Shown: positions 7,463 through 16,296 of the stretch, one piece after another
Layout of the letters: the number at the start of each line of letters is the position of its first letter
Position numbering within the stretch: the stretch's first letter is position 1
DNA from: Bradyrhizobium erythrophlei
Lineage (GTDB): Bacteria > Pseudomonadota > Alphaproteobacteria > Rhizobiales > Xanthobacteraceae
Length of the DNA stretch: 64,000 nucleotides
NCBI RefSeq assembly: GCF_900142985.1
Contig: NZ_LT670849.1
Location: 4,604,501-4,668,500, forward strand
Direction: 5' to 3'
Notes under the pieces: generated by a model
Database searches by the model: none
What the model saw: only the letters and a program-made list of their open reading frames with translations
Told to the model about the DNA's origin: nothing
Position numbers and translations under genes: made by a program

Positions 7463-7600
7463 ATGCCGCGCGAGATTCAGGAAGCGCTGTTTGAGACGGC
7501 TATGAAGGGGCGGCAGGCCGAGCGCGAGGAACTCGCCCGCCTGCTGCACGACCGTCATCCGCGCACGCGGCACCCCGCGAAGCCTGGCGGAGTGCAGTGA
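7463..7600 (+). CDS. Small charged hypothetical protein, possibly truncated
   Basis: A 45-residue frame (MPREIQEALFETAMKGRQ, then EREELARLLHDRHP). The preceding 80 nt encode a similar-looking helix (LDRLAGLLERAALDVGA) in another frame. The gene may therefore be a frameshifted remnant of a longer coiled protein. Support is compositional only. Confidence 0.35.
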   Translation: MPREIQEALFETAMKGRQAEREELARLLHDRHPRTRHPAKPGGVQ

Positions 7601-7845
7601 AGGAACCGGTTTCGGTATCGAAGCGTCGGCCGGGCTCGTCCAACGTCGCGGCCATACCCACCTGTGCCGCGAAGAGCGATCGTCTCGCCGTAACACGCAT
7701 AAGGTCATTTTTGTTCCTCGCCCGTCCCCAGCGTCTGGCGTTCGATTAATCGCCGTCTGACCAGTTTCGCCTGACCGCAACCACGCCGCTCGCTGAACGA
7801 AAAAGCCAGGCCGATCGGCCGCTTTCAATATCGATGGCAAAAATC

Positions 7846-9840
7846 TCACGCGGCGGCAGTTGTAGACGTTGCTTGCTCAGAAACCACGTGAGATTGGTGT
7901 GGCGCGCCGGCAGCGGCGTCGATGCAAAGCTTGACGGCCTCGCCCAGGCTCGCGGCGACTAGATCGGCTTTTGCGTTATCACGCAGTATTTCCAACGCAA
8001 CTTGGTCGATGTCTTTAACCCAACAGCCCAAGATAATAATTGCCTTTGGTAACTTCCGCCTTAGGCGCCGAACGGAATAACGCATATGCGCTGGCCCACT
8101 CGAATCGAGATAGACTAGGCAGACGATCGCAACGCCGGTCGTATCGAGCCGGTAGACATTTGTGGTAGAAAGCGCCTCTGGCCCCTCGAAGCGTGCTGCC
8201 AGCCCGTGTGCAGTCGAAAGCTGGGCCAGCATGATTGCGGCCGCTTCATCGATGAGACTGCGTCCAGCTATGCAGAGAACGGGATGTTCACCAAGCCAAT
8301 CGGGCGACAGCTCTTCTCTGCCGAGAACTGGTAAATTTTCATGTGCCGCATTTTCCGCGACACTTTCGACCGCTGACGAAGCTTCAGCATCTGTGGTCAA
8401 ATGCACTTTCGTCGGTGGCCGGTCATCCTGATCAGCAAGGTCACTTGCAAATTCGCTGACGGTATCTCGAATCTTTGTCAGCCGTTCTTGGTCAAGCGCG
8501 CCTCGCTCAGCATCAACTTGTGCAAGCTGCAAGCCCTTCAATGCGACCTCATCGTAGTATGAGGCCAGAGATCGCTCCTTCAGAAATTCTTCAGCTTTTT
8601 CGGCGGCTTCAGTCGGGTCGCCCGCTAGCATGCGCTGATAAAAGATTTCGGGGGGAGAGAGAGCTGGGCGGTCTCCAAACATGACGTCAAGAAATTCCAG
8701 GCGCTCCACATGACGCCCAAGCACAACAAGGCATACCGTCAGAGGTGTAGCGAGGACGAGACCAATCGGGCCCCAAAGCGCGGTCCAAAACGTCGCCGCC
8801 GCAACCACAGCAACTGGGGAAAGCCCTGTACTATGGCCGTAGACCATCGGCTCGATAACGTGGCCTACAATAGGCTCAACGGTAAGAAAAAGTGCGAGCG
8901 TCCACAACAGCATCGACCAGCCGGGGTCGACGGCGACCGCCAGAGCAAGCGGGAACGCGGACGCAATAACGGCACCGATGTAGGGTACGAAGCGAAGGAC
9001 TGTCGCCAGAATGCCCCACAGAATCGCGCTTGGCGTACCTATTACCCATAGCCCTACACCAATCACCACACCAAAAGCGCCGTTCAGAATAAGCTGTGTC
9101 AGGAACAGCCGACTAAGGCGTCTCGCCGCGTCGTCGAGCGCAGCTGTTGTTCGCTGCAGGTCGTAGGATCCGGCCAGTCGAATAAGCCGGTTACGAAGAT
9201 CTTCGCGTTGAAGCAAAATGAAGATGACAAAAATGATGATGATGCCAGTCGTGGCGAGGGGATGAACAAGCGGAGAGATCAGAGTGCGCAGGCTTTCGAG
9301 GGCACCAGGATCGGGCTGGCGGACTTCTACTGGAACGGGTATCTGCGGACCAGACGCGCTGGAATTACCAATCAAGTTTGGTCCGCGCGCAGATGGCGCG
9401 TCTTTCGGCCTATCGATCTCTTTACCCAGGTCCTTCAACATGTCAGAAGCGCGTTCAAGCGTGCCCCTGCCAGCTCTTGTATCTCGAAATGACTGGATCT
9501 TTTCGCTTATCGTCGATTGATAGCGAGGGAGGTCTCCGGCGAGCTGCGTCAATTGCGTGGCGAGCAAACTCCCCATCGCAAAAATGAGTGCAAAGGCAAG
9601 TATGGCGACGCTCACGACCGCCAATTCGCGCGGCACATGGATGCGCTGCAGTATTACAACTACCGGTGCCAGTACAAAGCTAAGAAGAATCGCCAATGCA
9701 ATGGGCACGAAGATCTCACGACCAAAATAGAGCATCGCGATAATGATGACAGCGAGGATTGCGGTCGCCACCGCGCTAAGCAGTGCCACGACCTCATCGG
9801 TAGAGCGTGCTTTGAAAGGTCGCGTTACGACGGGCCCCAT
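7846..9840 (-). CDS. AI-2E family transporter (PerM/TqsA type) with C-terminal extension
   Basis: A 664-residue membrane protein. Residues 20-75 form the N-terminal helices (IFVPIALAILLSFVLAPVVV). A central soluble region follows, then the family core: SRLFLTQLILNGAFGVVIGV, TVLRFVPYIGAVIASAFPLA, and a late EPIVGHVIEPMVYGHSTGLS motif. This is the AI-2E/UPF0118 exporter family, with members that move autoinducer-2 or ions. Residues after about 400 form a cytosolic tail of about 260 residues that is absent from standard members. The gene stands alone; the terminator at 9897-9928 separates it from upstream DNA. Confidence 0.8.
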   Translation of the reverse strand: MGPVVTRPFKARSTDEVVALLSAVATAILAVIIIAMLYFGREIFVPIALAILLSFVLAPVVVILQRIHVPRELAVVSVAILAFALIFAMGSLLATQLTQLAGDLPRYQSTISEKIQSFRDTRAGRGTLERASDMLKDLGKEIDRPKDAPSARGPNLIGNSSASGPQIPVPVEVRQPDPGALESLRTLISPLVHPLATTGIIIIFVIFILLQREDLRNRLIRLAGSYDLQRTTAALDDAARRLSRLFLTQLILNGAFGVVIGVGLWVIGTPSAILWGILATVLRFVPYIGAVIASAFPLALAVAVDPGWSMLLWTLALFLTVEPIVGHVIEPMVYGHSTGLSPVAVVAAATFWTALWGPIGLVLATPLTVCLVVLGRHVERLEFLDVMFGDRPALSPPEIFYQRMLAGDPTEAAEKAEEFLKERSLASYYDEVALKGLQLAQVDAERGALDQERLTKIRDTVSEFASDLADQDDRPPTKVHLTTDAEASSAVESVAENAAHENLPVLGREELSPDWLGEHPVLCIAGRSLIDEAAAIMLAQLSTAHGLAARFEGPEALSTTNVYRLDTTGVAIVCLVYLDSSGPAHMRYSVRRLRRKLPKAIIILGCWVKDIDQVALEILRDNAKADLVAASLGEAVKLCIDAAAGAPHQSHVVSEQATSTTAAA

Positions 9841-9896
9841 CTGCGCTCCCTAAGAAGTTTCCAGCCCTGATTAAAACAATGTGGCCGGGTGGAATG

Positions 9897-9928
9897 AAAA
9901 AAGCCGCGCGGGCATTACTCCGCGCGGC
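9897..9928 (-). terminator. Strong minus-strand terminator
   Basis: A perfect 9-bp GC stem (9903-9911 with 9920-9928) is followed on the minus strand by six T residues. It would end transcripts coming from the remnant gene at 10097-10205. Confidence 0.75.
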
Positions 9929-10096
9929 CTTGGCAAGCGACTGTCGGTTTCCCGGTTCCGCCACTGCATGACAATAGGCGAGCACCGCAAAGGTTTCGTG
10001 CCGTAAGAAAGAAAAGCAACTGCCAGCCACGACGTGCGTTGGGGAGTGCGATCGAATCTTCATCGGCGCGTCCGATTCCCGCGGACGCTACCCCGA

Positions 10097-10205
10097 CTAC
10101 TTCTTATCGGGCGCTTGAGCGTTTGATGCAGCCCTTGGCCTCGACATCGCTTGTTGCAGCCAATGACAACGAAGCGGCACAAGCCGTAGCGAGAACCCAT
10201 TTCAT
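10097..10205 (-). pseudogene. Internally deleted paralog of the secreted protein at 30180-30407
   Basis: ATG 10205 (AGGTGG upstream) begins MKWVLATACAASLSLAATSD, then VEAKGCIK, a signal peptide and start like MRWVLAAAFAV...AKGCIK of the gene at 30180-30407. The sequence then jumps to the C-terminal codons (NAQAPDKK, stop at 10099-10097) in another frame. About 40 central codons are lost and the fused frame stops early at a TAA. Confidence 0.7.
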
Positions 10206-10538
10206 GACTACCACCTTTCAAAATTCCTCATCGAGGATCAATGCCGGGACGGTCGACAAGAGTCCCGGACTTATCCCGACCTCGCACCGAAACAATAGTC
10301 GCTTGCAAGGCTGAACTTGCTTTCCTTACACGCGCGTTCTAACCCGGAAACCGGACAGAGAACGGGCCGCGTTTGAGCAAGACCAATGCGCATCCGTAAC
10401 GTTCTGGACGGGCGGCGCAGTACGCTCGGCGTACGGCTTTGTTCACAAAAAGACGGACGATCGTTCCACAGCGGAACTTCTTCGCCTGATCATGCATTTG
10501 TGATTCCGTATTGGGAAAACAGGCTGTGGTTCTGCAAA
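10206..10538. other. No convincing gene
   Basis: I see no supported gene. A short open frame on the plus strand (about 10378-10503) has plausible composition but no start codon or ribosome binding site. Confidence 0.35.
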
Positions 10539-10940
10539 ATGTTACGACGCTGCGTTGAGAGACTGAACCCTTATCAATCACTGGCGCTGCTCGCCATTTC
10601 GACCAGCCTTATCGAGCCGCTAAAGATTTTTGCCGTGGCGATCGCCGGTGCTGGACACTGGGTTGCAGGCACGATCACCGTAGTTTTCGCTTACGCAGTA
10701 AGCGTTATGCTCGTTGAGCGCCTTTTTGAGATCGTCAAACCGAAGCTGTTGACGCTGCCGTGGTTTGCTCGACTATGGCATTGGTTCGTCGCTCGTCGGG
10801 ATCGCGCTCTTGGATGGCTCTGCCAAGCTCTAACATTTGGCCACTCGTTTGCTCTGCACGACCCGCTGGGATGCAGAGTGCATCCTAATCTTGATTTTAG
10901 TCCAATACGGCGACCGCCCTCGACCTGCCGAAGCCGCTGA
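10539..10940 (+). CDS. Small membrane protein
   Basis: The recognisable part is RLNPYQSLALLAISTSLIEP, then LKIFAVAIAGAGHWVAGTI, a second helix with a LVERLFEIVKPKLLTLPW segment, and ARLWHWFVARRDRALGWL. This pattern recurs in Bradyrhizobium membrane proteins of unknown role. I chose ATG 10539 because the upstream extension is not conserved-looking. The C-terminus after about residue 95 is Arg/Pro-rich and may be read out of frame. Confidence 0.5.
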   Translation: MLRRCVERLNPYQSLALLAISTSLIEPLKIFAVAIAGAGHWVAGTITVVFAYAVSVMLVERLFEIVKPKLLTLPWFARLWHWFVARRDRALGWLCQALTFGHSFALHDPLGCRVHPNLDFSPIRRPPSTCRSR

Positions 10941-11339
10941 GCCGCCCCTAAAAGCCGGACCAGCTATCGTCGCGCGCCAGCACTCACGACTAACGTGGAT
11001 GTGCAACAACTACAGTGACCACAAATACGATAGAAAGCGAACGCGAAGGTGCTTCGCAGAACCGGCTTAGCTGATCAAGTATTCCGCCAGTTCGTCGACT
11101 ATTCCCCACGCGCGACTGGCCGATCTTGCACCTCAATCGATGTAAACAAATAGGCGTTTTGACCCGGGGTATATCCACAAGTGAACGGCTGGCTCGAACG
11201 AGTAACCACCGTTTAAAGCGCGTCTGGATATCATCGAGTGGAATGACGCAGATACCTACCCCTCTCAGTGGTGACCGAGATGGAGTAGTTCTGCCGTACT
11301 AGTTCCGGCCGATCCGCGCGCAGCCGCGTTATAGAAAAT
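10941..11339. other. No gene seen
   Basis: About 400 nt with frequent stops in all frames, no recognisable protein family, tRNA or terminator. Confidence 0.4.
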
Positions 11340-11546
11340 CAGAGGTCGTAAAACAGGGGCCAGGAGTCCGGTATGGCTCTACGTTTAGCCTTTCGAGCGC
11401 GGCTTCCTATTGCTGGCGAACGGTGTTCAGGAAGGCATCGCTTCCCAAGACAGAAACTTGCCCTGGCGAGGCCGATCAAAACCTTTGGCATCGCCCGCAA
11501 TGTCGAGTTCCACAGTCTCGGCATCGCAGATCGGGCAGGTATTCAT
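11340..11546 (-). pseudogene. Decayed Cys-containing small protein
   Basis: ATG 11546 begins MNTCPICDAETVELDIAGDA, then KGFDRPRQGKF, an N-terminal zinc-binding pattern seen in short Bradyrhizobium proteins. After GKF the frame shifts by one. The expected continuation (VSVLGSDAFLNTVRQQ) is interrupted by a TAG, after which EAALERLNVEP continues. A frameshift plus a nonsense codon make this a pseudogene. Confidence 0.55.
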
Positions 11547-11575
11547 GCCGGCTCACATAGCGGCTGAGGAGCATT

Positions 11576-11827
11576 CTAACCGTCTTTCAAGATCGTCTTT
11601 ACTTCTTTCGTCGGCCAGCTCTCGCTCGCGGGTATCACCCGAACCCGACTGTTATCCGACTCGCTGATGAGCGCATGCGAGCATGCGTCATCGTTGATGC
11701 GGACGAGCTTTAAATCAACATCCGGTTTCCAATTGAGGGTAACATCAAGGTCGCCCGGGAATATTCGCCACGTCGTCTCGTCGTCGAGTTCGACTATATG
11801 GCTCTCGGAGTGACGGCGAATTTTCAT
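11576..11827 (-). CDS. Conserved hypothetical protein
   Basis: An 83-residue protein with WRIFPGDLDVTLNWKPDVDL, then KLVRINDDACSHALIS and SRVRVIPASESWP, predicted all-beta and soluble. I recognise this as a short family common in Bradyrhizobium but know no function. Its ATG overlaps the stop of the upstream frame (TAATG), so the two were translationally coupled. Confidence 0.65.
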   Translation of the reverse strand: MKIRRHSESHIVELDDETTWRIFPGDLDVTLNWKPDVDLKLVRINDDACSHALISESDNSRVRVIPASESWPTKEVKTILKDG

Positions 11828-12009
11828 TATCGACTCTCTCGACCTTCCTGGCTGTCTGCTTTCAACGAAGCGACCTCGGCTTCGAGATCGTCTACGATGT
11901 CCGCAAGGAAGCGCAAGGCGATAGGATCGGACGTTTCCTCCCTCATTTTCTTATACCGAGTAAGCGAATCGCCGAGGTTATTTAGCAGTTACTCTTTGTG
12001 TTGGTTCAT
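11827..12009 (-). pseudogene. Small helical protein with in-frame stop at codon 7
   Basis: From ATG 12009 the frame reads MNQHKE, TAA (11991-11989), then LLNNLGDSLTRYKKMREET, SDPIALRFLADIVDDLEAEV and a charged end. The whole frame otherwise looks like one charged helical protein. The nonsense codon probably inactivates it, unless translation starts at the internal ATG 11946, which would keep the last 39 residues. It overlaps the next gene by one base. Confidence 0.6.
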
Positions 12010-12319
12010 CGCAGTGCCCACGGTGAAAGTTCGCGGTTGTTGTGAATACGATAGTCACTTCAAAAAAGCCTCGCGCTCGCCGGGAGCTGCGGACCGACAG
12101 TCACCACCCTTGCAGTTTGCTAAGTCGCTTGATCAGCACTCGTTCCTGACCAGCGCTCGACATGTCCCGAATGTCCAAATCGATACATTCGAAGATGAGC
12201 AGCGGTTCCGTTTCGGGGGGCCGACGGTGGCGGTAGCGCATTCGTTAAGTGGGGACCCATCCGCGTGACAATAGTTAGGTCACAATGGAAGGAACCCCAG
12301 GGAAACGCTGCCGCTGTGG
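12010..12319. other. No convincing gene
   Basis: Open frames on both strands have no family resemblance, no ribosome binding site and mixed composition. I see nothing supportable. Confidence 0.35.
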
Positions 12320-12495
12320 TCATTTCAATTTGTCCATTCGGTCGGGCCAGTTTTTCGTTTCGGTCGCAATCCAGCGGTTAGCCTCTTCTTCGGTCGCAAA
12401 ATTCCCGACATGCGAGAGGACGCCGGGCATATTTGCTCGTTTCCATGACGATAACGGGAATCCTTGACGGCGGAGGACCCAGCAGACTTGTCGAG
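12320..12495 (-). pseudogene. Degenerate relative of the small protein at 59633-59815
   Basis: The C-terminal 30 residues (SHVGNFATEEEANRWIATE, then a short polar tail) are nearly identical to those of the intact plus-strand protein at 59633-59815. The N-terminal part matches only weakly and in a different frame (VKDSRY against IKDGRW), with no start codon in register. Confidence 0.55.
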
Positions 12496-12523
12496 TATCA
12501 CGGTTGACAATGGTCTGGCACCC

Positions 12524-12548
12524 GTTGCGGTACCGGAGGTACCGCAAC
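12524..12548. repeat. Perfect 11-bp inverted repeat with 3-nt loop
   Basis: GTTGCGGTACC, GGA, GGTACCGCAAC. It lies 12 nt after the opgH stop on the minus strand but has no T-tract, so it may stabilise the mRNA 3' end rather than act as a classical terminator. Confidence 0.6.
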
Positions 12549-12559
12549 GATGCCAAAAC

Positions 12560-14716
12560 TTAACCCCCATCGCCCGTGCTACGCAATTCCAAAACACATT
12601 GTAGAGCTACGGCATTATTCAGCACGGCTCGGATTTCGGTTTTGTCTAGCCAGTCGACGGCTTCTTCGAAGGTCTCGCATTGATCAATCTTCGCCCGAGC
12701 CGTCGCGAGGGGCACGTCGATCTGTCTCAACTTGAGATGGCTAATGCGAGGCAGCAAATTCAAATGATATTTGAGCATTTCGGCATCCTGCCGGAGTTGC
12801 TGCAGAGCCCCCGTCACTTGGATACGCGCGGATGCAGTAAGTTCGTTCGCGCGAAGCACAACCGGAGGCGGACGGTTATCTTCCGGTGTAGCAAACAGCC
12901 CGGCCGCTCTCGACTGCCGGGAAATCAACAAACCCAGTGGAATTGCAAGCACCAAACCGACAATAACCGGTGACATCCACAGTAGGAGGGGAATCGATAC
13001 AGCAAACGCGCTCAACCCCATCAAAACACCGCACAGCGTAGGCACGGCGAGCTTGCGATAGATTTCGTGCCGCGCCACCTCACCGCCGCTTCGGTGCTGG
13101 ACCTGCCATCCAGCGTCTCGGCCTAAGAGAATTTCCGCGACTGCCTTGGATTGAAAAATCATCATCGATGGCGCAATCAGCGCGGAAAGGAGTGTTTCGG
13201 ATAGGATGCCGCCAAACACCCGAATAGATCCGGAAAATGAGGTGCGGTCCTCGCGGTGGCTGATCAACGCCAAGTACGCCAGCAGTTTGGGTAGAACCAG
13301 AAGTCCCATTGTGGCGGCAAACACCCATGCTGCCAACACAGGATCCTGCTGAGGCCAGGTCGGGAACAGCGAGAAGCCCTTAGGAAAATACTCCGGTCGG
13401 ATAAAGTTAGCCTGCAACGAAATCAATAGTCCTAGGATCAGAAAGATAAGCCACATTGGCGCTGTAACGTAAGAACCGATACCTGTGAGCAGGTGAATGC
13501 GCGACACCCAATGCAGGCCGCGCGCGCGCAATACCGCGATATGTTGAAGGTTACCTTGACACCAGCGTCGGTCCCTGGCTGCGAAATCCAGAATTGATGG
13601 CGGGACTTCTTCGAAGCTCCCCCCAAGCTCGGGTGCCATATAGACGGCCCAGCCGGCCCGCCTCATCAAAGCGGCTTCTACGAAGTCATGGCTAAGGATA
13701 TGCCCGCCAAAGGGCTGACGGCCGCGGAGTTCTGGTAATCCCGCCTCTTCTGCGAATGCGCGTACACGAATGATGGCGTTGTGCCCCCAGTAGTTGCTTT
13801 CTGGTCCGTGCCACCACGCGTTACCGGCAGCGACGATCGGGCCGTACACTCGACCGGCGAATTGCTGCAGACGGCTGAACAGACTGCGGGCATTGACAAT
13901 AACAGGCTGCGTTTGAATCAGCGCGACGTCGGGATAATTTTCCATCGTACGAGCCAAGCGGACAATCGTGTCGCCCGCCATCAGACTATCCGCGTCAAGA
14001 ACAATCATATGATCGTACGCCGCACCGAACCGTCTTACCCACTCAGCGATGTTGCCCGATTTTCGGGCGGTGTTATCGGATCGATGGCGATAGTAAAGCC
14101 GATCTGCGCCGCAGGCGCGACGCAAGGCGATGAAGGCTACCTCTTCGCGTACCCAAGTATCCGGGTCAGTTGTATCGCTAAGCAGAAACCAATCAAACTG
14201 TGCATCGTTACCGGTGGCAGCTACCGATTCGTACATCGCGCGGAGTCGGGCCATCAAATCATGCGGATCTTCGTTATATGTTGGCAATAGCATGGCTGTA
14301 CGCGACGACAATTGCGGAAGCGGGCCGTCGCGATCGATCTTGAGTCCGCCTTGATGTCTAGTAAGCAGAACGAAAAACCCAGCCAAGGCCGACATGAATG
14401 AAAAGGCTACCCACGCAAGCAGAATGAGGAAAAAAGCAAGCAGCATTACTTCGAGCACGGTTACGCCGCCGACCTTTACGACCCTATACATTTCGTAGCC
14501 ACCTGCGATCGTAAGCAACGTCGCACCGGAAAAGATGAACGCTCGGCGAAACAGCAAGACAGTTTGGAACGGGGAAGAAGCTCGCTTTCTCTCCGTTATC
14601 TGATCGAGCCGGCACGGCTCCATCGAAAGTGTGCTTTCCGGAGGAAGAAAATGGTCGGCGATGGCGCTCCAAGCCGGCTCCGGCGATTTCTCTAGGGTGT
14701 CCATCGATAGGTCCAC
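12560..14716 (-). CDS. opgH: Glucan biosynthesis glucosyltransferase H
   Basis: A 718-residue inner-membrane glycosyltransferase family 2 protein that makes the beta-1,2-linked backbone of osmoregulated periplasmic glucans from UDP-glucose. Two N-terminal membrane helices (about residues 55-115) precede the catalytic domain with LLPTYNEDP, IVLDADSLM and the product-binding DRRWCQGNLQH. Several C-terminal helices follow, then a cytosolic tail of about 120 residues. The start overlaps the end of opgG by 25 nt, giving the usual opgGH order. Bradyrhizobium is better known for NdvB/NdvC cyclic glucans, so this would be a separate route. Confidence 0.9.
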   Translation of the reverse strand: MDLSMDTLEKSPEPAWSAIADHFLPPESTLSMEPCRLDQITERKRASSPFQTVLLFRRAFIFSGATLLTIAGGYEMYRVVKVGGVTVLEVMLLAFFLILLAWVAFSFMSALAGFFVLLTRHQGGLKIDRDGPLPQLSSRTAMLLPTYNEDPHDLMARLRAMYESVAATGNDAQFDWFLLSDTTDPDTWVREEVAFIALRRACGADRLYYRHRSDNTARKSGNIAEWVRRFGAAYDHMIVLDADSLMAGDTIVRLARTMENYPDVALIQTQPVIVNARSLFSRLQQFAGRVYGPIVAAGNAWWHGPESNYWGHNAIIRVRAFAEEAGLPELRGRQPFGGHILSHDFVEAALMRRAGWAVYMAPELGGSFEEVPPSILDFAARDRRWCQGNLQHIAVLRARGLHWVSRIHLLTGIGSYVTAPMWLIFLILGLLISLQANFIRPEYFPKGFSLFPTWPQQDPVLAAWVFAATMGLLVLPKLLAYLALISHREDRTSFSGSIRVFGGILSETLLSALIAPSMMIFQSKAVAEILLGRDAGWQVQHRSGGEVARHEIYRKLAVPTLCGVLMGLSAFAVSIPLLLWMSPVIVGLVLAIPLGLLISRQSRAAGLFATPEDNRPPPVVLRANELTASARIQVTGALQQLRQDAEMLKYHLNLLPRISHLKLRQIDVPLATARAKIDQCETFEEAVDWLDKTEIRAVLNNAVALQCVLELRSTGDGG

Positions 14717-16203
14717 ACCTCGGAAATCGCCGTGTCATTCTGGACAAGGACAGCTCGCAATTCGATTGGCATTTTGTTCTTGACCGAACACTGAAAGCTC
14801 AAACGCCATCCGCCTGTCTCCGGGTTGGGTTCGGTGACAATGTTGGTGAGTTCAGACTTTTCCGCAGTCACCATTCCTTTGATGCTTTTTGGATCGACAC
14901 CCTTAAGCTTGTCGCCAATCAGCTCCAGCACAAACAGCTTGTTGTCGTCGCCTCGGGCCCCGATTCCGGTCCGCGTGAAGCGCGCCAGCGCGTCGGATTT
15001 CGGGGCGTCTGGCCCCCAGTGCATGCGGTAGGTGAAGTTGTATTCGTTCTTGGCGGTGAGCGGCTGCTTTGGACGCCAAAAGGCCGCGATATTGTCGTGA
15101 ATCTCTTCCTTGGTGGGGATCTCGAACAAGACGACAGCGCCTTCGCCCCAATCCCCGATCGGCTCAAACCAAAGGCTGGGACGGCGTTCAAATCGTGATT
15201 CGAGGTCCTGATAGGCAAAGTACTTTTTCTCCCGCTGCATCAATCCGAATCCACGCGGATTGAGGTCGGCGAAGGTGCTCACCTGTAGATCGCGTGGATT
15301 GCTGAGAGGACGCCAGAGTTGTTCGCCCTTGCCATTCGAGATCGCAAGACCGTCGGAGTCGTGTACCGCGGGGCGGAAATCATCGAAGTTTTTTCGGTCG
15401 TTTGGTCCGAAGAAAAACATACTCGTCATCGGCGTAAGACCGCCGTGTGGAAGATCCACTCTTGGATAGAGTGACATCTCAACGTCGAAGACTGTGCTCT
15501 CGCCTGGGCGAATGGTGAAACGATAACTTGCGGCGGCGCTTTTTCCGTCCAGCAAGGCGTGGAGGACAAGAGAGGTTGCGTTTGGCGCTGGCTTCTCTAA
15601 CCAAAACGCCTTGAACACAGGAAATTCTTCACCCTTGCTTTCCCCGGTGTCGATCGATAGTCCGCGGGCGGACAAGCCATAAGTCTCTCCCTTTGCAACT
15701 GCGCGGAAGTAACTTGCGCCAAGGAAGACGCAAATCTCGTCGTAATAATCCGGCCTGTTAATTGGATTGTGAATGCGAAAGCCGGCGAAACCGAGATCGA
15801 CATCGGGCCACTGCTGAAGACCGCCGCCGAACGAGAAGTCATCGCGCCGGTACCTTATCGGAACGGCACGTCCGTTGCTCACTTCGAACAGATCGACCCT
15901 GTTTTTGTAAAAGAAACCCCGATGAAAGAACTGCGCTTGGAATGGCAGTTTTTCGTTACGCCATAGCGCATGCTCCGGTTGAAATCGAATAGATCGGTAT
16001 TGGTCGTAATTGAGATCCTTCAGAGCGTCAGGCAGCTTTTCGTCCGGCGGCTCGAACGGCTTGACGGCAAGAGACCGGGCTAGTTCGCGTACGAATGATG
16101 AACCGAACGCCAGATCCGCTGTCGGGTCCGCCGCGTTCGTTCGCGGCAGGGCGGCGGCGGCGGAAAGCACAGCCGAGGCGCGCAAAAGTTGCCGACGATT
16201 CAA
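14692..16203 (-). CDS. opgG: Periplasmic glucan biosynthesis protein (OpgG/OpgD family)
   Basis: A 503-residue MdoG-family protein with two beta-sandwich domains that shape or release the glucan chains made by OpgH. The N-terminus MNRRQLLRASAVLSAAAALP has a twin-arginine signal, which is more typical of OpgD than of E. coli OpgG. Family landmarks include SIRFQPEHALWR, RIHNPINRPDYYDEICVFLG and FTYRMHWGPD. It overlaps opgH downstream by 25 nt. A divergent membrane gene begins 93 nt upstream. Confidence 0.88.
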   Translation of the reverse strand: MNRRQLLRASAVLSAAAALPRTNAADPTADLAFGSSFVRELARSLAVKPFEPPDEKLPDALKDLNYDQYRSIRFQPEHALWRNEKLPFQAQFFHRGFFYKNRVDLFEVSNGRAVPIRYRRDDFSFGGGLQQWPDVDLGFAGFRIHNPINRPDYYDEICVFLGASYFRAVAKGETYGLSARGLSIDTGESKGEEFPVFKAFWLEKPAPNATSLVLHALLDGKSAAASYRFTIRPGESTVFDVEMSLYPRVDLPHGGLTPMTSMFFFGPNDRKNFDDFRPAVHDSDGLAISNGKGEQLWRPLSNPRDLQVSTFADLNPRGFGLMQREKKYFAYQDLESRFERRPSLWFEPIGDWGEGAVVLFEIPTKEEIHDNIAAFWRPKQPLTAKNEYNFTYRMHWGPDAPKSDALARFTRTGIGARGDDNKLFVLELIGDKLKGVDPKSIKGMVTAEKSELTNIVTEPNPETGGWRLSFQCSVKNKMPIELRAVLVQNDTAISEVWTYRWTP

Positions 16204-16296
16204 GGAATTCCTCCCGTTCCAGACCAGGCTGGGAAACGGTCAGAGGTTGAAGGAGTTCCTCTGGTGCGACATTCCAGCCCAAAATGAGGCCTGCAT

